NCBI RefSeq assembly: GCF_030506255.1
Contig: NZ_CP113431.1
Location: forward strand, 3,421,001-3,485,000
DNA from: Nocardioides sp. Arc9.136
GTDB lineage: Bacteria > Actinomycetota > Actinomycetes > Propionibacteriales > Nocardioidaceae
DNA length: 64,000 bases
Direction: 5' to 3'
The translations under genes and the position numbers were made by a program. The first letter of the stretch is position 1. The number at the start of each line of letters is the position of its first letter. The notes below the pieces were generated by a model that saw nothing but the letters and a program-made list of their open reading frames with translations, was not told the DNA's origin and made no database searches. Of this stretch, positions 25,839-34,858 are shown piece by piece.

Positions 25839-28800
25839 ATGTTCTCCAAGGTGCTCGTGGCCAACCGCGGCGAGATCGCGGTCCGTGCGTTCCGCGCCGC
25901 CTACGAGGTGGGCGCGAAGACGGTGGCGGTCTTCCCCTACGAGGACCGGTGGTCCGAGCACCGGCTCAAGGCCGACGAGGCCTACGAGATCGGCGAGCGC
26001 GGGCACCCGGTGCGGGCCTACCTCGACCCCGAGGCGATCGTCGCCACGGCGGTGCGCGCCGGCGCGGACGCGGTCTACCCCGGCTACGGGTTCCTCTCGG
26101 AGAACCCCGCGCTCGCCGAGGCGTGCGCCGAGGCCGGCATCACCTTCATCGGGCCGACGTCCGAGGTGCTGGAGCTCACCGGCAACAAGGCGCGCGCGAT
26201 CGCCGCGGCCAAGGCGGCCGGCGTGCCGACCCTCGCCAGCGTCGAGCCCTCCACCGACGTCGACGCGCTGGTCGCGTCGGCCTCGGAGATGCCCTACCCC
26301 CTCTTCGTCAAGGCCGTCGCCGGCGGTGGCGGCCGCGGCATGCGCAAGGTCGACGAGCCCGGCCCGGACCACCAGCACCTCCGCGAGGCGGTCGAGACCT
26401 GCATGCGGGAGGCCGAGGCGGCCTTCGGCGACCCGACGGTCTTCATCGAGCAGGCCGTCGTCGACCCGCGCCACATCGAGGTGCAGATCCTCGCCGACGG
26501 CGAGGGCAACGTCATCCACCTCTTCGAGCGCGACTGCTCGGTGCAGCGGCGCCACCAGAAGGTCGTCGAGATCGCGCCGGCGCCGAACCTCGATCCCGAG
26601 CTGCGGGACCGGATCTGCGCGGACGCCGTGCGCTTCGCCCGCGAGATCGGCTACCGCAACGCCGGCACGGTGGAGTTCCTGCTCGACCCGCAGGGCAACT
26701 ACGTCTTCATCGAGATGAACCCCCGGATCCAGGTCGAGCACACCGTGACCGAGGAGGTCACCGACGTCGACCTGGTGCAGTCCCAGCTGCGGATCGCCTC
26801 CGGCGACACCCTCGCCGACCTCGGCCTCTCCCAGGAGGGCATCGTGCTGCGCGGCGCCGCGCTGCAGTGCCGGATCACCACCGAGGACCCCGCGAACGGC
26901 TTCCGCCCCGACACCGGCGTGATCACGACGTACCGCTCCCCCGGCGGCGGCGGCATCCGGCTCGACGGCGGCACCGTCTACACCGGCGCCGAGGTCTCTG
27001 CGCACTTCGACTCGATGCTGGCCAAGCTGACCTGCCGCGGCCGGACCTTCGACAAGGCGGTCGAGAAGGCCCGGCGGGCGGTCGCGGAGTTCCGCATCCG
27101 CGGCGTGTCGACGAACATCCCGTTCCTGCAGGCGGTGCTCGACGACCCCGACTTCGCCTCCGGCAACGTCACGACGTCGTTCATCGAGACCCACCCGCAG
27201 CTGCTCCAGGCGCGCGGCAGCGGCGACCGGGGCAGCAAGCTGCTGACCTACCTCGCCGACGTCACCGTCAACCAGCCGCACGGCGAGGCGAAGGTCTCGG
27301 TCGACCCCGCGAGCAAGCTCCCGCCGACCGACCTGCAGGTCCCGGCGCCGGACGGCACCCGCCAGCTGCTGCTCAAGGTCGGGCCCGAGGAGTTCGCCCG
27401 CCGGCTGCGCGAGCAGTCCCGGGTGGCCGTCACCGACACGACCTTCCGCGACGCCCACCAGTCCCTCCTCGCCACCCGCGTGCGCACCCGCGACCTGCTG
27501 ACGGTCGCCCCGCACGTCGCCCGGACCACCCCGGAGCTGTGGTCGCTCGAGGCGTGGGGCGGCGCGACGTACGACGTGGCGCTGCGCTTCCTCGCCGAGG
27601 ACCCGTGGGAGCGGCTGGCCCAGCTGCGCCAGGCCGTGCCGAACATCGCCCTGCAGATGCTGCTGCGCGGCCGCAACACCGTCGGCTACACGCCGTACCC
27701 CACCGCCGTGACCGACGCCTTCGTCGAGGAGGCGGCCGCCACCGGCATCGACGTCTTCCGGATCTTCGACGCCCTCAACGACGTCGAGCAGATGCGCCCG
27801 GCGATCGAGGCGGTGCGCGCGACCGGGACCACCGTCGCCGAGGTGGCGCTGTGCTACACCGGCGACCTGTCCGACCCGGGCGAGCAGCTCTACACGCTCG
27901 ACTACTACCTGCGCCTGGCCGAGCGGATCGTCGAGGCCGGCGCGCACGTGCTGGCGATCAAGGACATGGCCGGCCTGCTGCGCGCCCCGGCGGCGCGGAC
28001 GCTGGTGACCGCGCTGCGCGAGCGGTTCGACCTGCCGGTGCACCTGCACACCCACGACACCACCGGCGGCCAGCTCGCGACGCTGACCGCGGCGATCGAG
28101 GCGGGGGTCGACGCCGTCGACGCCGCGACCTCGTCGATGGCCGGCACCACCTCGCAGCCGCCGCTCTCGGCGCTGGTCGCCTCCACCGACCACTCCGAGC
28201 GGGAGACCGGGCTGTCGCTGGCGGCGGTCAACGCGCTGGAGCCGTACTGGGAGGCCACCCGCCGCGTCTACGCGCCGTTCGAGTCCGGCCTCGCCTCGCC
28301 GACCGGTCGCGTCTACCGCCACGAGATCCCCGGCGGGCAGCTGTCGAACCTACGCCAGCAGGCCATCGCGCTGGGCCTCGGCGAGAAGTTCGAGCAGGTC
28401 GAGGACATGTACGCCGCGGCGAACGACATCCTCGGCAACGTCCCCAAGGTGACCCCGTCCTCCAAGGTCATCGGCGACCTCGCGCTCTCGCTCGTGGGCA
28501 TCGGCGCCGACCCGGCGGAGTTCGCCGAGGACCCGGGCCGCTTCGACGTCCCCGACTCGGTGATCGGCTTCCTCAACGGCGAGCTCGGCGACCCGCCGGG
28601 CGGCTGGCCCGAGCCGTTCCGCACCAAGGCGCTCGAGGGTCGCACCTGGCAGGCACCCGACCAGGACCTCACCGAGGACCAGCGCGCCGCGCTCGCGCAG
28701 GCCGGACCGCCCCGGCAGCGTGCGCTGAACCAGCTGCTGTTCCCCGGGCCGACCAAGGACTTCCTGGAGAAGCGCCAGACCTACGGCGACGTCTCGGTGC

Positions 28801-29240
28801 TGCCGACGGTCGAGTACCTCTACGGCCTCCGCACCGGCGTCGAGCACCAGGTCGACCTCGCCGAGGGCATCCGGCTGATCCTGGGCCTGCAGGCCATCAG
28901 CGAGCCCGACGAGCGCGGCTTCCGGACCGTCATGGCCACGATCAACGGCCAGATGCGGCCCATCGCGGTGCGGGACCGGTCCGTGGCCTCCGAGGTGGCC
29001 GCGGCGGAGAAGGCCGACACCTCCCGGCCCGGCCAGGTCGCGGCGCCGTTCGGCGGCGTGGTCACGGTCGTGGTCGCCGAGGGCGACACCGTGGCCGCCG
29101 GTGACACCGTCGCCACGATCGAGGCGATGAAGATGGAGGCCTCGATCACCGCCCCCGTCGCCGGCCGCGTCGAGCGGGTCGCCGTCGGCGGCACCCAGGC
29201 CGTCGAGGGCGGCGACCTGGTGCTCGTCCTGGCCGAGTGA
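25839..29240 (+). CDS. pyc: Pyruvate carboxylase
   Basis: 1133 residues, full-length single-chain enzyme: pyruvate + bicarbonate + ATP to oxaloacetate, anaplerotic. The biotin carboxylase domain (1-455) begins [20 protein letters not shown] and has GGGGRGMRKV and FIEMNPRIQVEHTVTEEVT. The carboxyltransferase domain (about 530-830) has TDTTFRDAHQSLLATRVR (metal Asp), MLLRGRNTVGYTPYP, AIKDMAGLL (catalytic Lys) and LHTHDTTGG (metal His pair). A tetramerisation region follows, then the carrier domain with biotinyl Lys1098 in IEAMKMEAS. It would be biotinylated by BirA of this window. Confidence 0.98.
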   Translation: MFSKVLVANRGEIAVRAFRAAYEVGAKTVAVFPYEDRWSEHRLKADEAYEIGERGHPVRAYLDPEAIVATAVRAGADAVYPGYGFLSENPALAEACAEAGITFIGPTSEVLELTGNKARAIAAAKAAGVPTLASVEPSTDVDALVASASEMPYPLFVKAVAGGGGRGMRKVDEPGPDHQHLREAVETCMREAEAAFGDPTVFIEQAVVDPRHIEVQILADGEGNVIHLFERDCSVQRRHQKVVEIAPAPNLDPELRDRICADAVRFAREIGYRNAGTVEFLLDPQGNYVFIEMNPRIQVEHTVTEEVTDVDLVQSQLRIASGDTLADLGLSQEGIVLRGAALQCRITTEDPANGFRPDTGVITTYRSPGGGGIRLDGGTVYTGAEVSAHFDSMLAKLTCRGRTFDKAVEKARRAVAEFRIRGVSTNIPFLQAVLDDPDFASGNVTTSFIETHPQLLQARGSGDRGSKLLTYLADVTVNQPHGEAKVSVDPASKLPPTDLQVPAPDGTRQLLLKVGPEEFARRLREQSRVAVTDTTFRDAHQSLLATRVRTRDLLTVAPHVARTTPELWSLEAWGGATYDVALRFLAEDPWERLAQLRQAVPNIALQMLLRGRNTVGYTPYPTAVTDAFVEEAAATGIDVFRIFDALNDVEQMRPAIEAVRATGTTVAEVALCYTGDLSDPGEQLYTLDYYLRLAERIVEAGAHVLAIKDMAGLLRAPAARTLVTALRERFDLPVHLHTHDTTGGQLATLTAAIEAGVDAVDAATSSMAGTTSQPPLSALVASTDHSERETGLSLAAVNALEPYWEATRRVYAPFESGLASPTGRVYRHEIPGGQLSNLRQQAIALGLGEKFEQVEDMYAAANDILGNVPKVTPSSKVIGDLALSLVGIGADPAEFAEDPGRFDVPDSVIGFLNGELGDPPGGWPEPFRTKALEGRTWQAPDQDLTEDQRAALAQAGPPRQRALNQLLFPGPTKDFLEKRQTYGDVSVLPTVEYLYGLRTGVEHQVDLAEGIRLILGLQAISEPDERGFRTVMATINGQMRPIAVRDRSVASEVAAAEKADTSRPGQVAAPFGGVVTVVVAEGDTVAAGDTVATIEAMKMEASITAPVAGRVERVAVGGTQAVEGGDLVLVLAE

Positions 29241-29275
29241 CGCGCCGGTGAGCCGCTCGTGGCGCGGGTGGCGCC

Positions 29276-29319
29276 GGGTGAGCGCCGGGTGAGCGCCGGG
29301 TGAGCGCCGGGTGAGCGCG
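29276..29319. repeat. Four tandem 11-bp repeats covering the benE-like start codon
   Basis: GGGTGAGCGCC at 29276-29286, 29287-29297 and 29298-29308, then GGGTGAGCGCG at 29309-29319. The chosen GTG start (29311) is inside the last unit, so every unit carries a copy of GTGAGCGC. Because 11 is not a multiple of three, the copies alternate in frame. Confidence 0.8.
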
Positions 29320-30486
29320 GCCGGCGCCCACCTGGCCGCCGGCCGGTCCACCCCCGTCGTGGCGGGGGTGGTCACGGCGGTGGTGGGGTTCAGCAGCTCC
29401 TTCGTCGTCGTCCTCGCAGGCCTCGCCGCCGTGGGCGCCTCCTCGGCCGAGGCGGCGTCGGGGCTGGTCGCGCTCTGCCTGGCCCAGGCGCTCGGGATGC
29501 TCTGGCTGGGGCTGCGCCACCGCACCCCGCTCACGCTCGCCTGGTCGACCCCGGGTGCGGCCCTCCTGGTCTCCACCGGTGCCGTCGAGGGCGGCTGGCC
29601 GGCCGCGGTGGGCGCCTTCGTGGTGACCGCCCTCCTCATCGGCCTGACCGGCCTGGTGCCCTGGCTGGGCGACCTGGTGGGCCGCATCCCCGCCTCGCTG
29701 GCGCGCGCGATGCTGGCCGGGGTGCTGATGCCGTTGTGCCTGGCTCCGGTGACCGGGCTGGCGGACTCCCCCGGCCTGGTCGGTCCCGTGGTGCTCACCT
29801 GGGTCGTCGGGCAGCTGCTCTTCCGGCGGTGGGCGGTGCCGGCCGCGCTGGTCGTCGCGCTCACCGTCGTGCTGCTCGAGGCCGGCGACACGGTCGACAC
29901 CGACCGCCTGCTGCCCACCCTCGCCTGGACGACGCCGGAGTGGACCCTGCCGGCCCTGGTCTCCATCGCGCTCCCCCTGTACGTCGTGACGATGGCCTCG
30001 CAGAACGTCCCCGGCGTCGCGGTCATGGCCAGCCACGGGTACGCCGTGCCGTGGCGCGAGTCGATGGCGGTCACCGGCCTCGGGACGCTGCTCGCCGCAC
30101 CGCTCGGCGGGCACGCCGTCAACCTCGCCGCGATCACCGCCGCAATGGCCGCGGGTCCGCTGGCCGGCCCCGACCGCTCCCGGCGCTGGCTGGCCGGCAC
30201 CAGCGCGGCGGTCTCCTACCTCGTCCTCGCCGCGGCCGGCTCCGCGCTCACCGCCGTCGTCGTCGCCGCGCCCGGCGACGTCGTCCAGGCCGCCGCCGGC
30301 CTGGCGCTCCTCGGCACCCTCGCCGCCTCGCTCTCCGGCGCGCTCGCCGACGAGGACGGCCGGGAGGCCGCCGCCGTCTGCTTCCTCGTCGCCGCCTCCG
30401 GCGTCACCGTCCTCGGCGTCGGCTCGGCGTTCTGGGCGCTCCTCGCCGGCCTCGCGCTCCGCCCGCTCCTCCGCGCCCGCGGCTGA
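29311..30486 (+). CDS. benE: BenE-family benzoate/proton symporter-like transporter
   Basis: 391 residues with about 11-12 membrane helices through the whole length. BenE landmarks are GVVTAVVGFSSSFVVVLAGL near the N-terminus, LAWSTPGAALLVSTG, GRIPASLARAMLAGVL, MASQNVPGVAVMASHGY and GGHAVNLAAITAAM. The family imports benzoate-like acids with protons. No benzoate-degradation genes are nearby, so the substrate is open. The start codon is inside a tandem repeat and could vary between strains. Confidence 0.88.
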   Translation: MSAAGAHLAAGRSTPVVAGVVTAVVGFSSSFVVVLAGLAAVGASSAEAASGLVALCLAQALGMLWLGLRHRTPLTLAWSTPGAALLVSTGAVEGGWPAAVGAFVVTALLIGLTGLVPWLGDLVGRIPASLARAMLAGVLMPLCLAPVTGLADSPGLVGPVVLTWVVGQLLFRRWAVPAALVVALTVVLLEAGDTVDTDRLLPTLAWTTPEWTLPALVSIALPLYVVTMASQNVPGVAVMASHGYAVPWRESMAVTGLGTLLAAPLGGHAVNLAAITAAMAAGPLAGPDRSRRWLAGTSAAVSYLVLAAAGSALTAVVVAAPGDVVQAAAGLALLGTLAASLSGALADEDGREAAAVCFLVAASGVTVLGVGSAFWALLAGLALRPLLRARG

Positions 30487-30542
30487 GTCCGCCGCGTCGG
30501 CGTCGGCTCGGTCCGGGATGGCCCGGGCTGGGGCTCGGGCCG

Positions 30543-30643
30543 CCACCGCGATCGCGATCGCGCAATTGAACGATCCGGGTGGTGCCACGACCGAGGAAGC
30601 GCTCCCACGCCACCGCGATCGTGCAATTGAACGATCCGGGTGG
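30543..30643. repeat. Second pair of the CCACC...CAATTG...GGTGG palindromes
   Basis: Copies at 30543-30582 (carrying a six-base ATCGCG duplication) and 30610-30643. Both share GCAATTGAACGATC with the pair at 1362-1456. Here too they lie between convergent genes (the transporter and the amidase), so four of four copies are at gene tails. A bidirectional terminator role is likely. Confidence 0.8.
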
Positions 30644-30667
30644 CCGCGACCACGGCCCAGGCCGGCC

Positions 30668-32092
30668 TCAGCCCACGGACGGCGCCAACGTCGGCGCGGG
30701 GAGCGGGTGGCGCAGCGACTCGTAGCCGTGGGCGACCTCCACCAGCGTCCGCTCGCTGCCGGCGGTGCCCCAGAACGACACCGCGACCGGCAGCCCGTCG
30801 GCGAGCCCGGTCGGCACGGTGAGCAGCGGGTAGCCGGCCATCGCCGGCACCCCGGTGCAGGAACCGATCACCTCCTCGGGACCGTCGAGCCGGATCCGGT
30901 GGGCGCGGGGGTAGGACGGGGTCATCAGCACGTCCAGCGCGTGCTCGCGCAGCACCCGGTCGATGCCGCCCTCGCGGGTGGCGGCCACGCAGCGCGCCCG
31001 CGCGGCGGCGTACTCCTCGGAGTCGGTGCCGGGGCCCGCCAGCGCCTCCTCGAGGCAGACCTGGCCGAAGTGCTCGAGCTCGACGTCGGCGTGGCGCCGG
31101 TTGAACTCCACGACCTCCGCGAGGTCGCGCGGGCCGTCGCCCGGGCGGCCGGCGAGGTACGCCGCCAGCTCCGTGCGCAGCTCGGCGAGCATCACCAGCA
31201 GCTCGTCGTCGTAGAGCGAGGCCGGCATCGTCGGCAGGTCGGTGCCGTCGACGACGACGGCCCCGGCGGCCGACAGCGCCGCGATCGCGCGCTCGGCGGC
31301 GGCGTCGGCCTCGGCCGAGTAGCCCCAGTAGGGCCCGCGCGGCACGCCGATCCGCTTCCCGGCCAACCGACCCTCGACGGCGTGCGCCGCGTAGGCCACG
31401 CCGTCCCCGGCGAGCACCGACAGCAGCGCCGCGGCGTCGCGCACCGTCGTGGCCATCGGTCCGGGCGAGTCCTGGGAGGAGGCGATCGGCACGACCCCGG
31501 TGGTGGGCACCAGGCCGACGGTCGGCTTGAGCCCCACGCAGCCGTTGTACGCCGCGGGGCAGCTGATCGAGCCGTCGGTCTCCGTGCCGACCGCGAAGGC
31601 CGCCAGGCCGGCGGCGACGGCCGCGCCGCTGCCGGAGCTCGACCCGCCCGCCGACCGGTCGAGCGCGTAGGGGTTGCGGGTGAGCCCGCCGTACGCGCTC
31701 CAGCCCGAGGTGGACTCGTAGTCGCGGATGTTCGCCCACTCCGAGAGGTTGGTCTTGCCGAGCACGACCATCCCGGCCTCGCGCAGGCGGGCGACCAGCG
31801 CGGCGTCCTGGACCGGGTTCGGCCGCTCCGCGAGCACCAGGGAGCCCGCGGTCGTGGGCAGGTCGAGGGTGTCGACGTTGTCCTTGACCAGCACGGCCCG
31901 CCCGTGCAGCGGACCGCGGCTGCGGCCGGCCGCGGACTCGGCGTCGCGCGCCCGGGCCTGGCCGAGGGCGTCGGGGTGGACCGTGCAGACCGCGCGGACG
32001 ACCGGGTCGACCTCGGCGATCCGGGCGAGCAGCCGCTCGACCTCGGCGACGGACGTGGGCGCGGCGTCAGGCGGGTTCACGGGCGGAATCAT
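30668..32092 (-). CDS. Amidase-signature family hydrolase
   Basis: 474 residues. Ser-cisSer-Lys triad: Lys70 in AVLVKDN, Ser151 in SAGGSSSGSGAAVAAG and nucleophile Ser175 in GTETDGSISCPA. The family cleaves linear amides; the substrate is unknown. It is not GatA, because no gatB or gatC is near. ATG at 32092 is adjacent to a G-run; the GTG at 32077 is an alternative giving MNPPDAAPT. Convergent with the transporter. Confidence 0.92.
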   Translation of the reverse strand: MIPPVNPPDAAPTSVAEVERLLARIAEVDPVVRAVCTVHPDALGQARARDAESAAGRSRGPLHGRAVLVKDNVDTLDLPTTAGSLVLAERPNPVQDAALVARLREAGMVVLGKTNLSEWANIRDYESTSGWSAYGGLTRNPYALDRSAGGSSSGSGAAVAAGLAAFAVGTETDGSISCPAAYNGCVGLKPTVGLVPTTGVVPIASSQDSPGPMATTVRDAAALLSVLAGDGVAYAAHAVEGRLAGKRIGVPRGPYWGYSAEADAAAERAIAALSAAGAVVVDGTDLPTMPASLYDDELLVMLAELRTELAAYLAGRPGDGPRDLAEVVEFNRRHADVELEHFGQVCLEEALAGPGTDSEEYAAARARCVAATREGGIDRVLREHALDVLMTPSYPRAHRIRLDGPEEVIGSCTGVPAMAGYPLLTVPTGLADGLPVAVSFWGTAGSERTLVEVAHGYESLRHPLPAPTLAPSVG

Positions 32093-32115
32093 CCCCCCGT
32101 GCGACCGCGCCGCCG

Positions 32116-33321
32116 TCAGCGGGAGGCGACCTTGAAGGTGAGGTACGTCGAGCGCAGCCCCAGCACCGACCGCAGCGTGTCGCCGGACACCGTGACCGAG
32201 CCGCGCGAGCCGACCAGCCGGACGCTGGCGACGCGCCCGCCCCACTGGCCGTTGCCGTCGCGCGAGGCGACCACGATCCGCCGCAGGTCGCCGACCGCGG
32301 GCCAGGCGCGCTCGATGCGGCCGTCGTCGACCGTCGTGCTCCACCGGTGCACCGGGTTGCCGGCCCAGCCGTCGTACGGGTCCTTCTGCGCGGTGAGGTA
32401 GGGCACCGACCCGGCCGAGGTCCACCCGCCGCTGCTCGAGGCGAACTGGGTGAAGGCGGGTTCCCCGCCGGCGGTCAGCACCTGCCCGGCGGTCGCGTCG
32501 ACCGCGGCGTTGGAGGCGGGGTGCTCGGCGGCCACGCCGCCGTACACCTGGCAGGAGGTCGTGTCGCACAGCTGGTAGGCCGAGGCCCGCGGGTGGGCAC
32601 GCTCGTACGACGCGTACGTACGCGCCGCGACGGCCTGCGCCCGCACGGCGGCGGGGCTCCAGGTCGCCGGGATCTCGAGGGGCACGACGCCCTTGAGGTA
32701 GCTGTCGAGCCTCAGGTCGTTGACGGTCTCGACGCCGGTGCCGACGCGGGCGGCGCGGAGCCGGCCGCGGTAGGGCCTGTCGCCCACCGGCGTCACCAGC
32801 GTGACCGGCGCTCCCCCGGCGTAGAACTCGCCGTTGCCGGCGAGGTCACGCCACTTGCGCCACTTGTCGGTCCGGTAGGCGACCCGCAGCCTCCCCGTCC
32901 CGGCCTCGGCGATGCGCCACTGCTTCGCGCCGTTCTCGGGCAGCCGCAGCCGGTCGCCGCCGGCGAGGTCCCGGACCGTCAGCCCGCGGCGCGGCCGGAC
33001 CACGACGTCGTCACCGGGATCGGTGGACAGCGCCACGGTGACCCGGCCCCGGCTCGTCCCCCACTGGGTGCCGGGATAGTAGAACTTCACGATCTCCCGG
33101 TGGCCCAGGCCCTGCCGGGCCGCGCCCTCGGCGCCGTACTGCGACATGCCGTGGCCGTGCCCGTAGCCGCGACCGGTGATGGTCACGGTCGCCGTGCGCG
33201 GCACCGCCCAGTCGTCGACCGTGGACGCGGCGGCACGGGCGGGAGCCGCCTGCGCCGCCCCCGGGAGCAGGGCGACCGGCAGCACGAGGGCGCAGGCCGC
33301 CAGGGTCGAGAACAGACGCAT
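32116..33321 (-). CDS. Exported SpoIID/LytB-domain protein
   Basis: 401 residues. The signal peptide (about 1-26) reads MRLFSTLAACALVLPVALLPG and is followed by AQAAPARA. The exported part has TGRGYGHGHGMSQYGAEGAARQGLGHREIVKFYYPGT split around about residue 60, typical of this family. The SpoIID core (about 195-300) has LDSYLKGVVPLEIPATWSPAAVRAQAVAARTYA and the CDTTSCQVYGG loop with a Cys pair. It probably acts on peptidoglycan, as SpoIID does as a lytic transglycosylase, though the actinobacterial members are uncharacterised. The start is set at the Met before the signal peptide, not 12 codons earlier. Confidence 0.87.
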   Translation of the reverse strand: MRLFSTLAACALVLPVALLPGAAQAAPARAAASTVDDWAVPRTATVTITGRGYGHGHGMSQYGAEGAARQGLGHREIVKFYYPGTQWGTSRGRVTVALSTDPGDDVVVRPRRGLTVRDLAGGDRLRLPENGAKQWRIAEAGTGRLRVAYRTDKWRKWRDLAGNGEFYAGGAPVTLVTPVGDRPYRGRLRAARVGTGVETVNDLRLDSYLKGVVPLEIPATWSPAAVRAQAVAARTYASYERAHPRASAYQLCDTTSCQVYGGVAAEHPASNAAVDATAGQVLTAGGEPAFTQFASSSGGWTSAGSVPYLTAQKDPYDGWAGNPVHRWSTTVDDGRIERAWPAVGDLRRIVVASRDGNGQWGGRVASVRLVGSRGSVTVSGDTLRSVLGLRSTYLTFKVASR

Positions 33322-33369
33322 GCACCAATGGCACCACCTGTCACAGGAGTCCCGCAATCGGTGCGAGTG

Positions 33370-33387
33370 AACTACAGATCTGTAGTT
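33370..33387. promoter_or_regulatory. Perfect 18-bp palindrome, candidate operator
   Basis: AACTACAGATCTGTAGTT reads the same on both strands. It lies 49 bases upstream of the SpoIID-domain gene, in the 139-base gap after lpdA, where a -10 would be expected. TACA/TGTA half-sites recall BlaI/CopY-type operators, but the spacing differs. Very A/T-rich for this genome. Confidence 0.6.
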
Positions 33388-33460
33388 TCCGCAGGTCAGC
33401 GCCGGTCAGCGCGGGGTGTGACTGCTGGGCCGGTGGGATCGCGGACGGGGGCCGGGAGGC

Positions 33461-34858
33461 TCAGAAGTGGTGCAGCCTCCGGGCGGCCTCGGCGATCGAG
33501 CCGGACATCGACGGGTAGACCGTGAACGCCTGGGCGAGCTGGTCGGCGGTGAGCGACTCGGCGACGGCGACGGAGACCGGGTGGATCAGCTCGCTGGCGC
33601 GCGGGCCGACGACGACGCCTCCGACGACGATGCCCGTGCCCGGGCGGCACAGCAGCTTCACGAAGCCGTCGCGGACCCCTTGCATCTTCGCGCGCGGGTT
33701 CCCCGACATCGGCAGCGTGACGACCTCGGCCTGCATCTCGCCGGCGTCGACGGCCTGCTGCGACCAGCCGACCGTCGCGATCTCCGGGGAGGTGAAGACG
33801 TTGGAGGAGACCTTCTTCAGGTCCAGCGGGTGCACCGCGTCGCCGAGGAAGTGCCACATCGCGATCCGGCCCTGCATCGCGGCGACCGAGGCCAGCATGA
33901 AGACGCCGGTGCAGTCGCCGGCGGAGTAGACGCCGCGCGCCGAGGTGCGCGAGACCCGGTCGACGTTGACGAAGCCGCCGTCCTTGAGGACGACGCCGGC
34001 CTCCTCGAGGCCCATGTCCGTGGTGTTCGGGACCGAGCCGAGCGCCAGGATGCAGTGCGAGCCCTGGACCGTGCGGCCGTCGGTGAGCGCGACGGTGACG
34101 ACGTCGCCGTCGCGGGTGACCGACTCCATCCGCGACTTCGGCAGCACGGTCATGCCGCGGCGGCGCAGGACGTCCTCGAGCACGGTGGCCGCGTCGGCGT
34201 CCTCGCCCGGCAGCACCCGGTCGCGGGAGGAGACCAGGGTGACCGGGATGCCGAGGTTGAGGTAGGCGCTGGCGAACTCCGCGCCGGTCACGCCCGACCC
34301 GACCACGATCAGCTCGGTCGGCACCTCGGTGAGGTCGTAGACCTGCTCCCAGGTGAGGATGCGCTCGCCGTCGGGCTGCGCGGTCGGCAGCGTGCGCGGG
34401 GCCGCACCGGTGGCGATGAGCACCGCGTCGGCCTCGAGGGTCTGCTCGGAGCCGTCGGCCGCGGTCGCGACGACGCGGCCCGGCCCGTCGAGCCGGCCGC
34501 GCGCCTCGACGACGCGCACGCCGTCCTTGGCCAGGCGGCGGGCGATGTCGGCGGACTGGTCGGCGGCGAGCTGCTTGACCCGGGCGTTGACCCGGGCCAG
34601 GTCGACGCGGATGGTCTCCGCGGCGTCGCCCTCGGTGTCGGTGAAGATCACGCCGAGCTCGGCCGCGCCGGCCAGCTCGTCCATAACCTCCGCGGTCGCG
34701 ATCAGGGTCTTGCTCGGGACGCAGTCGGTGAGGACCGCCGAGCCACCGACCCCGTCGGTGTCGACGACCGTCACCTCGGCGCCCAGCTGGGCGGCGACGT
34801 GCGCGGCCTCGTAGCCGCCGGGCCCGCCCCCGACGATGACGACGCGGTCGGTGGCCAT
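33461..34858 (-). CDS. lpdA: NAD(P)H-quinone dehydrogenase LpdA-like flavoprotein
   Basis: 465 residues, flavoprotein disulfide reductase fold: FAD motif VVIVGGGPGGYEAA (6-19), NAD(P) motif ELIVVGSGVTGAEFASAYLNLG, second FAD motif GVYSAGDCTG. The redox disulfide is absent: the site reads GGSAVLTDCVPSK, with Ala41 where the first Cys should be and only Cys46 left. The catalytic His motif near the C-terminus is also replaced (VYPSMSGSIAEA). This matches M. tuberculosis LpdA (Rv3303c, recalled), a quinone reductase rather than a lipoamide dehydrogenase. The start overlaps the lpd stop as ATGA. Confidence 0.9.
   Translation of the reverse strand: MATDRVVIVGGGPGGYEAAHVAAQLGAEVTVVDTDGVGGSAVLTDCVPSKTLIATAEVMDELAGAAELGVIFTDTEGDAAETIRVDLARVNARVKQLAADQSADIARRLAKDGVRVVEARGRLDGPGRVVATAADGSEQTLEADAVLIATGAAPRTLPTAQPDGERILTWEQVYDLTEVPTELIVVGSGVTGAEFASAYLNLGIPVTLVSSRDRVLPGEDADAATVLEDVLRRRGMTVLPKSRMESVTRDGDVVTVALTDGRTVQGSHCILALGSVPNTTDMGLEEAGVVLKDGGFVNVDRVSRTSARGVYSAGDCTGVFMLASVAAMQGRIAMWHFLGDAVHPLDLKKVSSNVFTSPEIATVGWSQQAVDAGEMQAEVVTLPMSGNPRAKMQGVRDGFVKLLCRPGTGIVVGGVVVGPRASELIHPVSVAVAESLTADQLAQAFTVYPSMSGSIAEAARRLHHF

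Noticed and set aside
23652..28322. Very long minus-strand open frame opposite the membrane cluster and pyc
   Set aside because: It is antisense to well-recognised proteins, its translation is low-complexity Arg/Gly/Val/Asp text with no domain, and high G+C at codon third positions produces such shadows.
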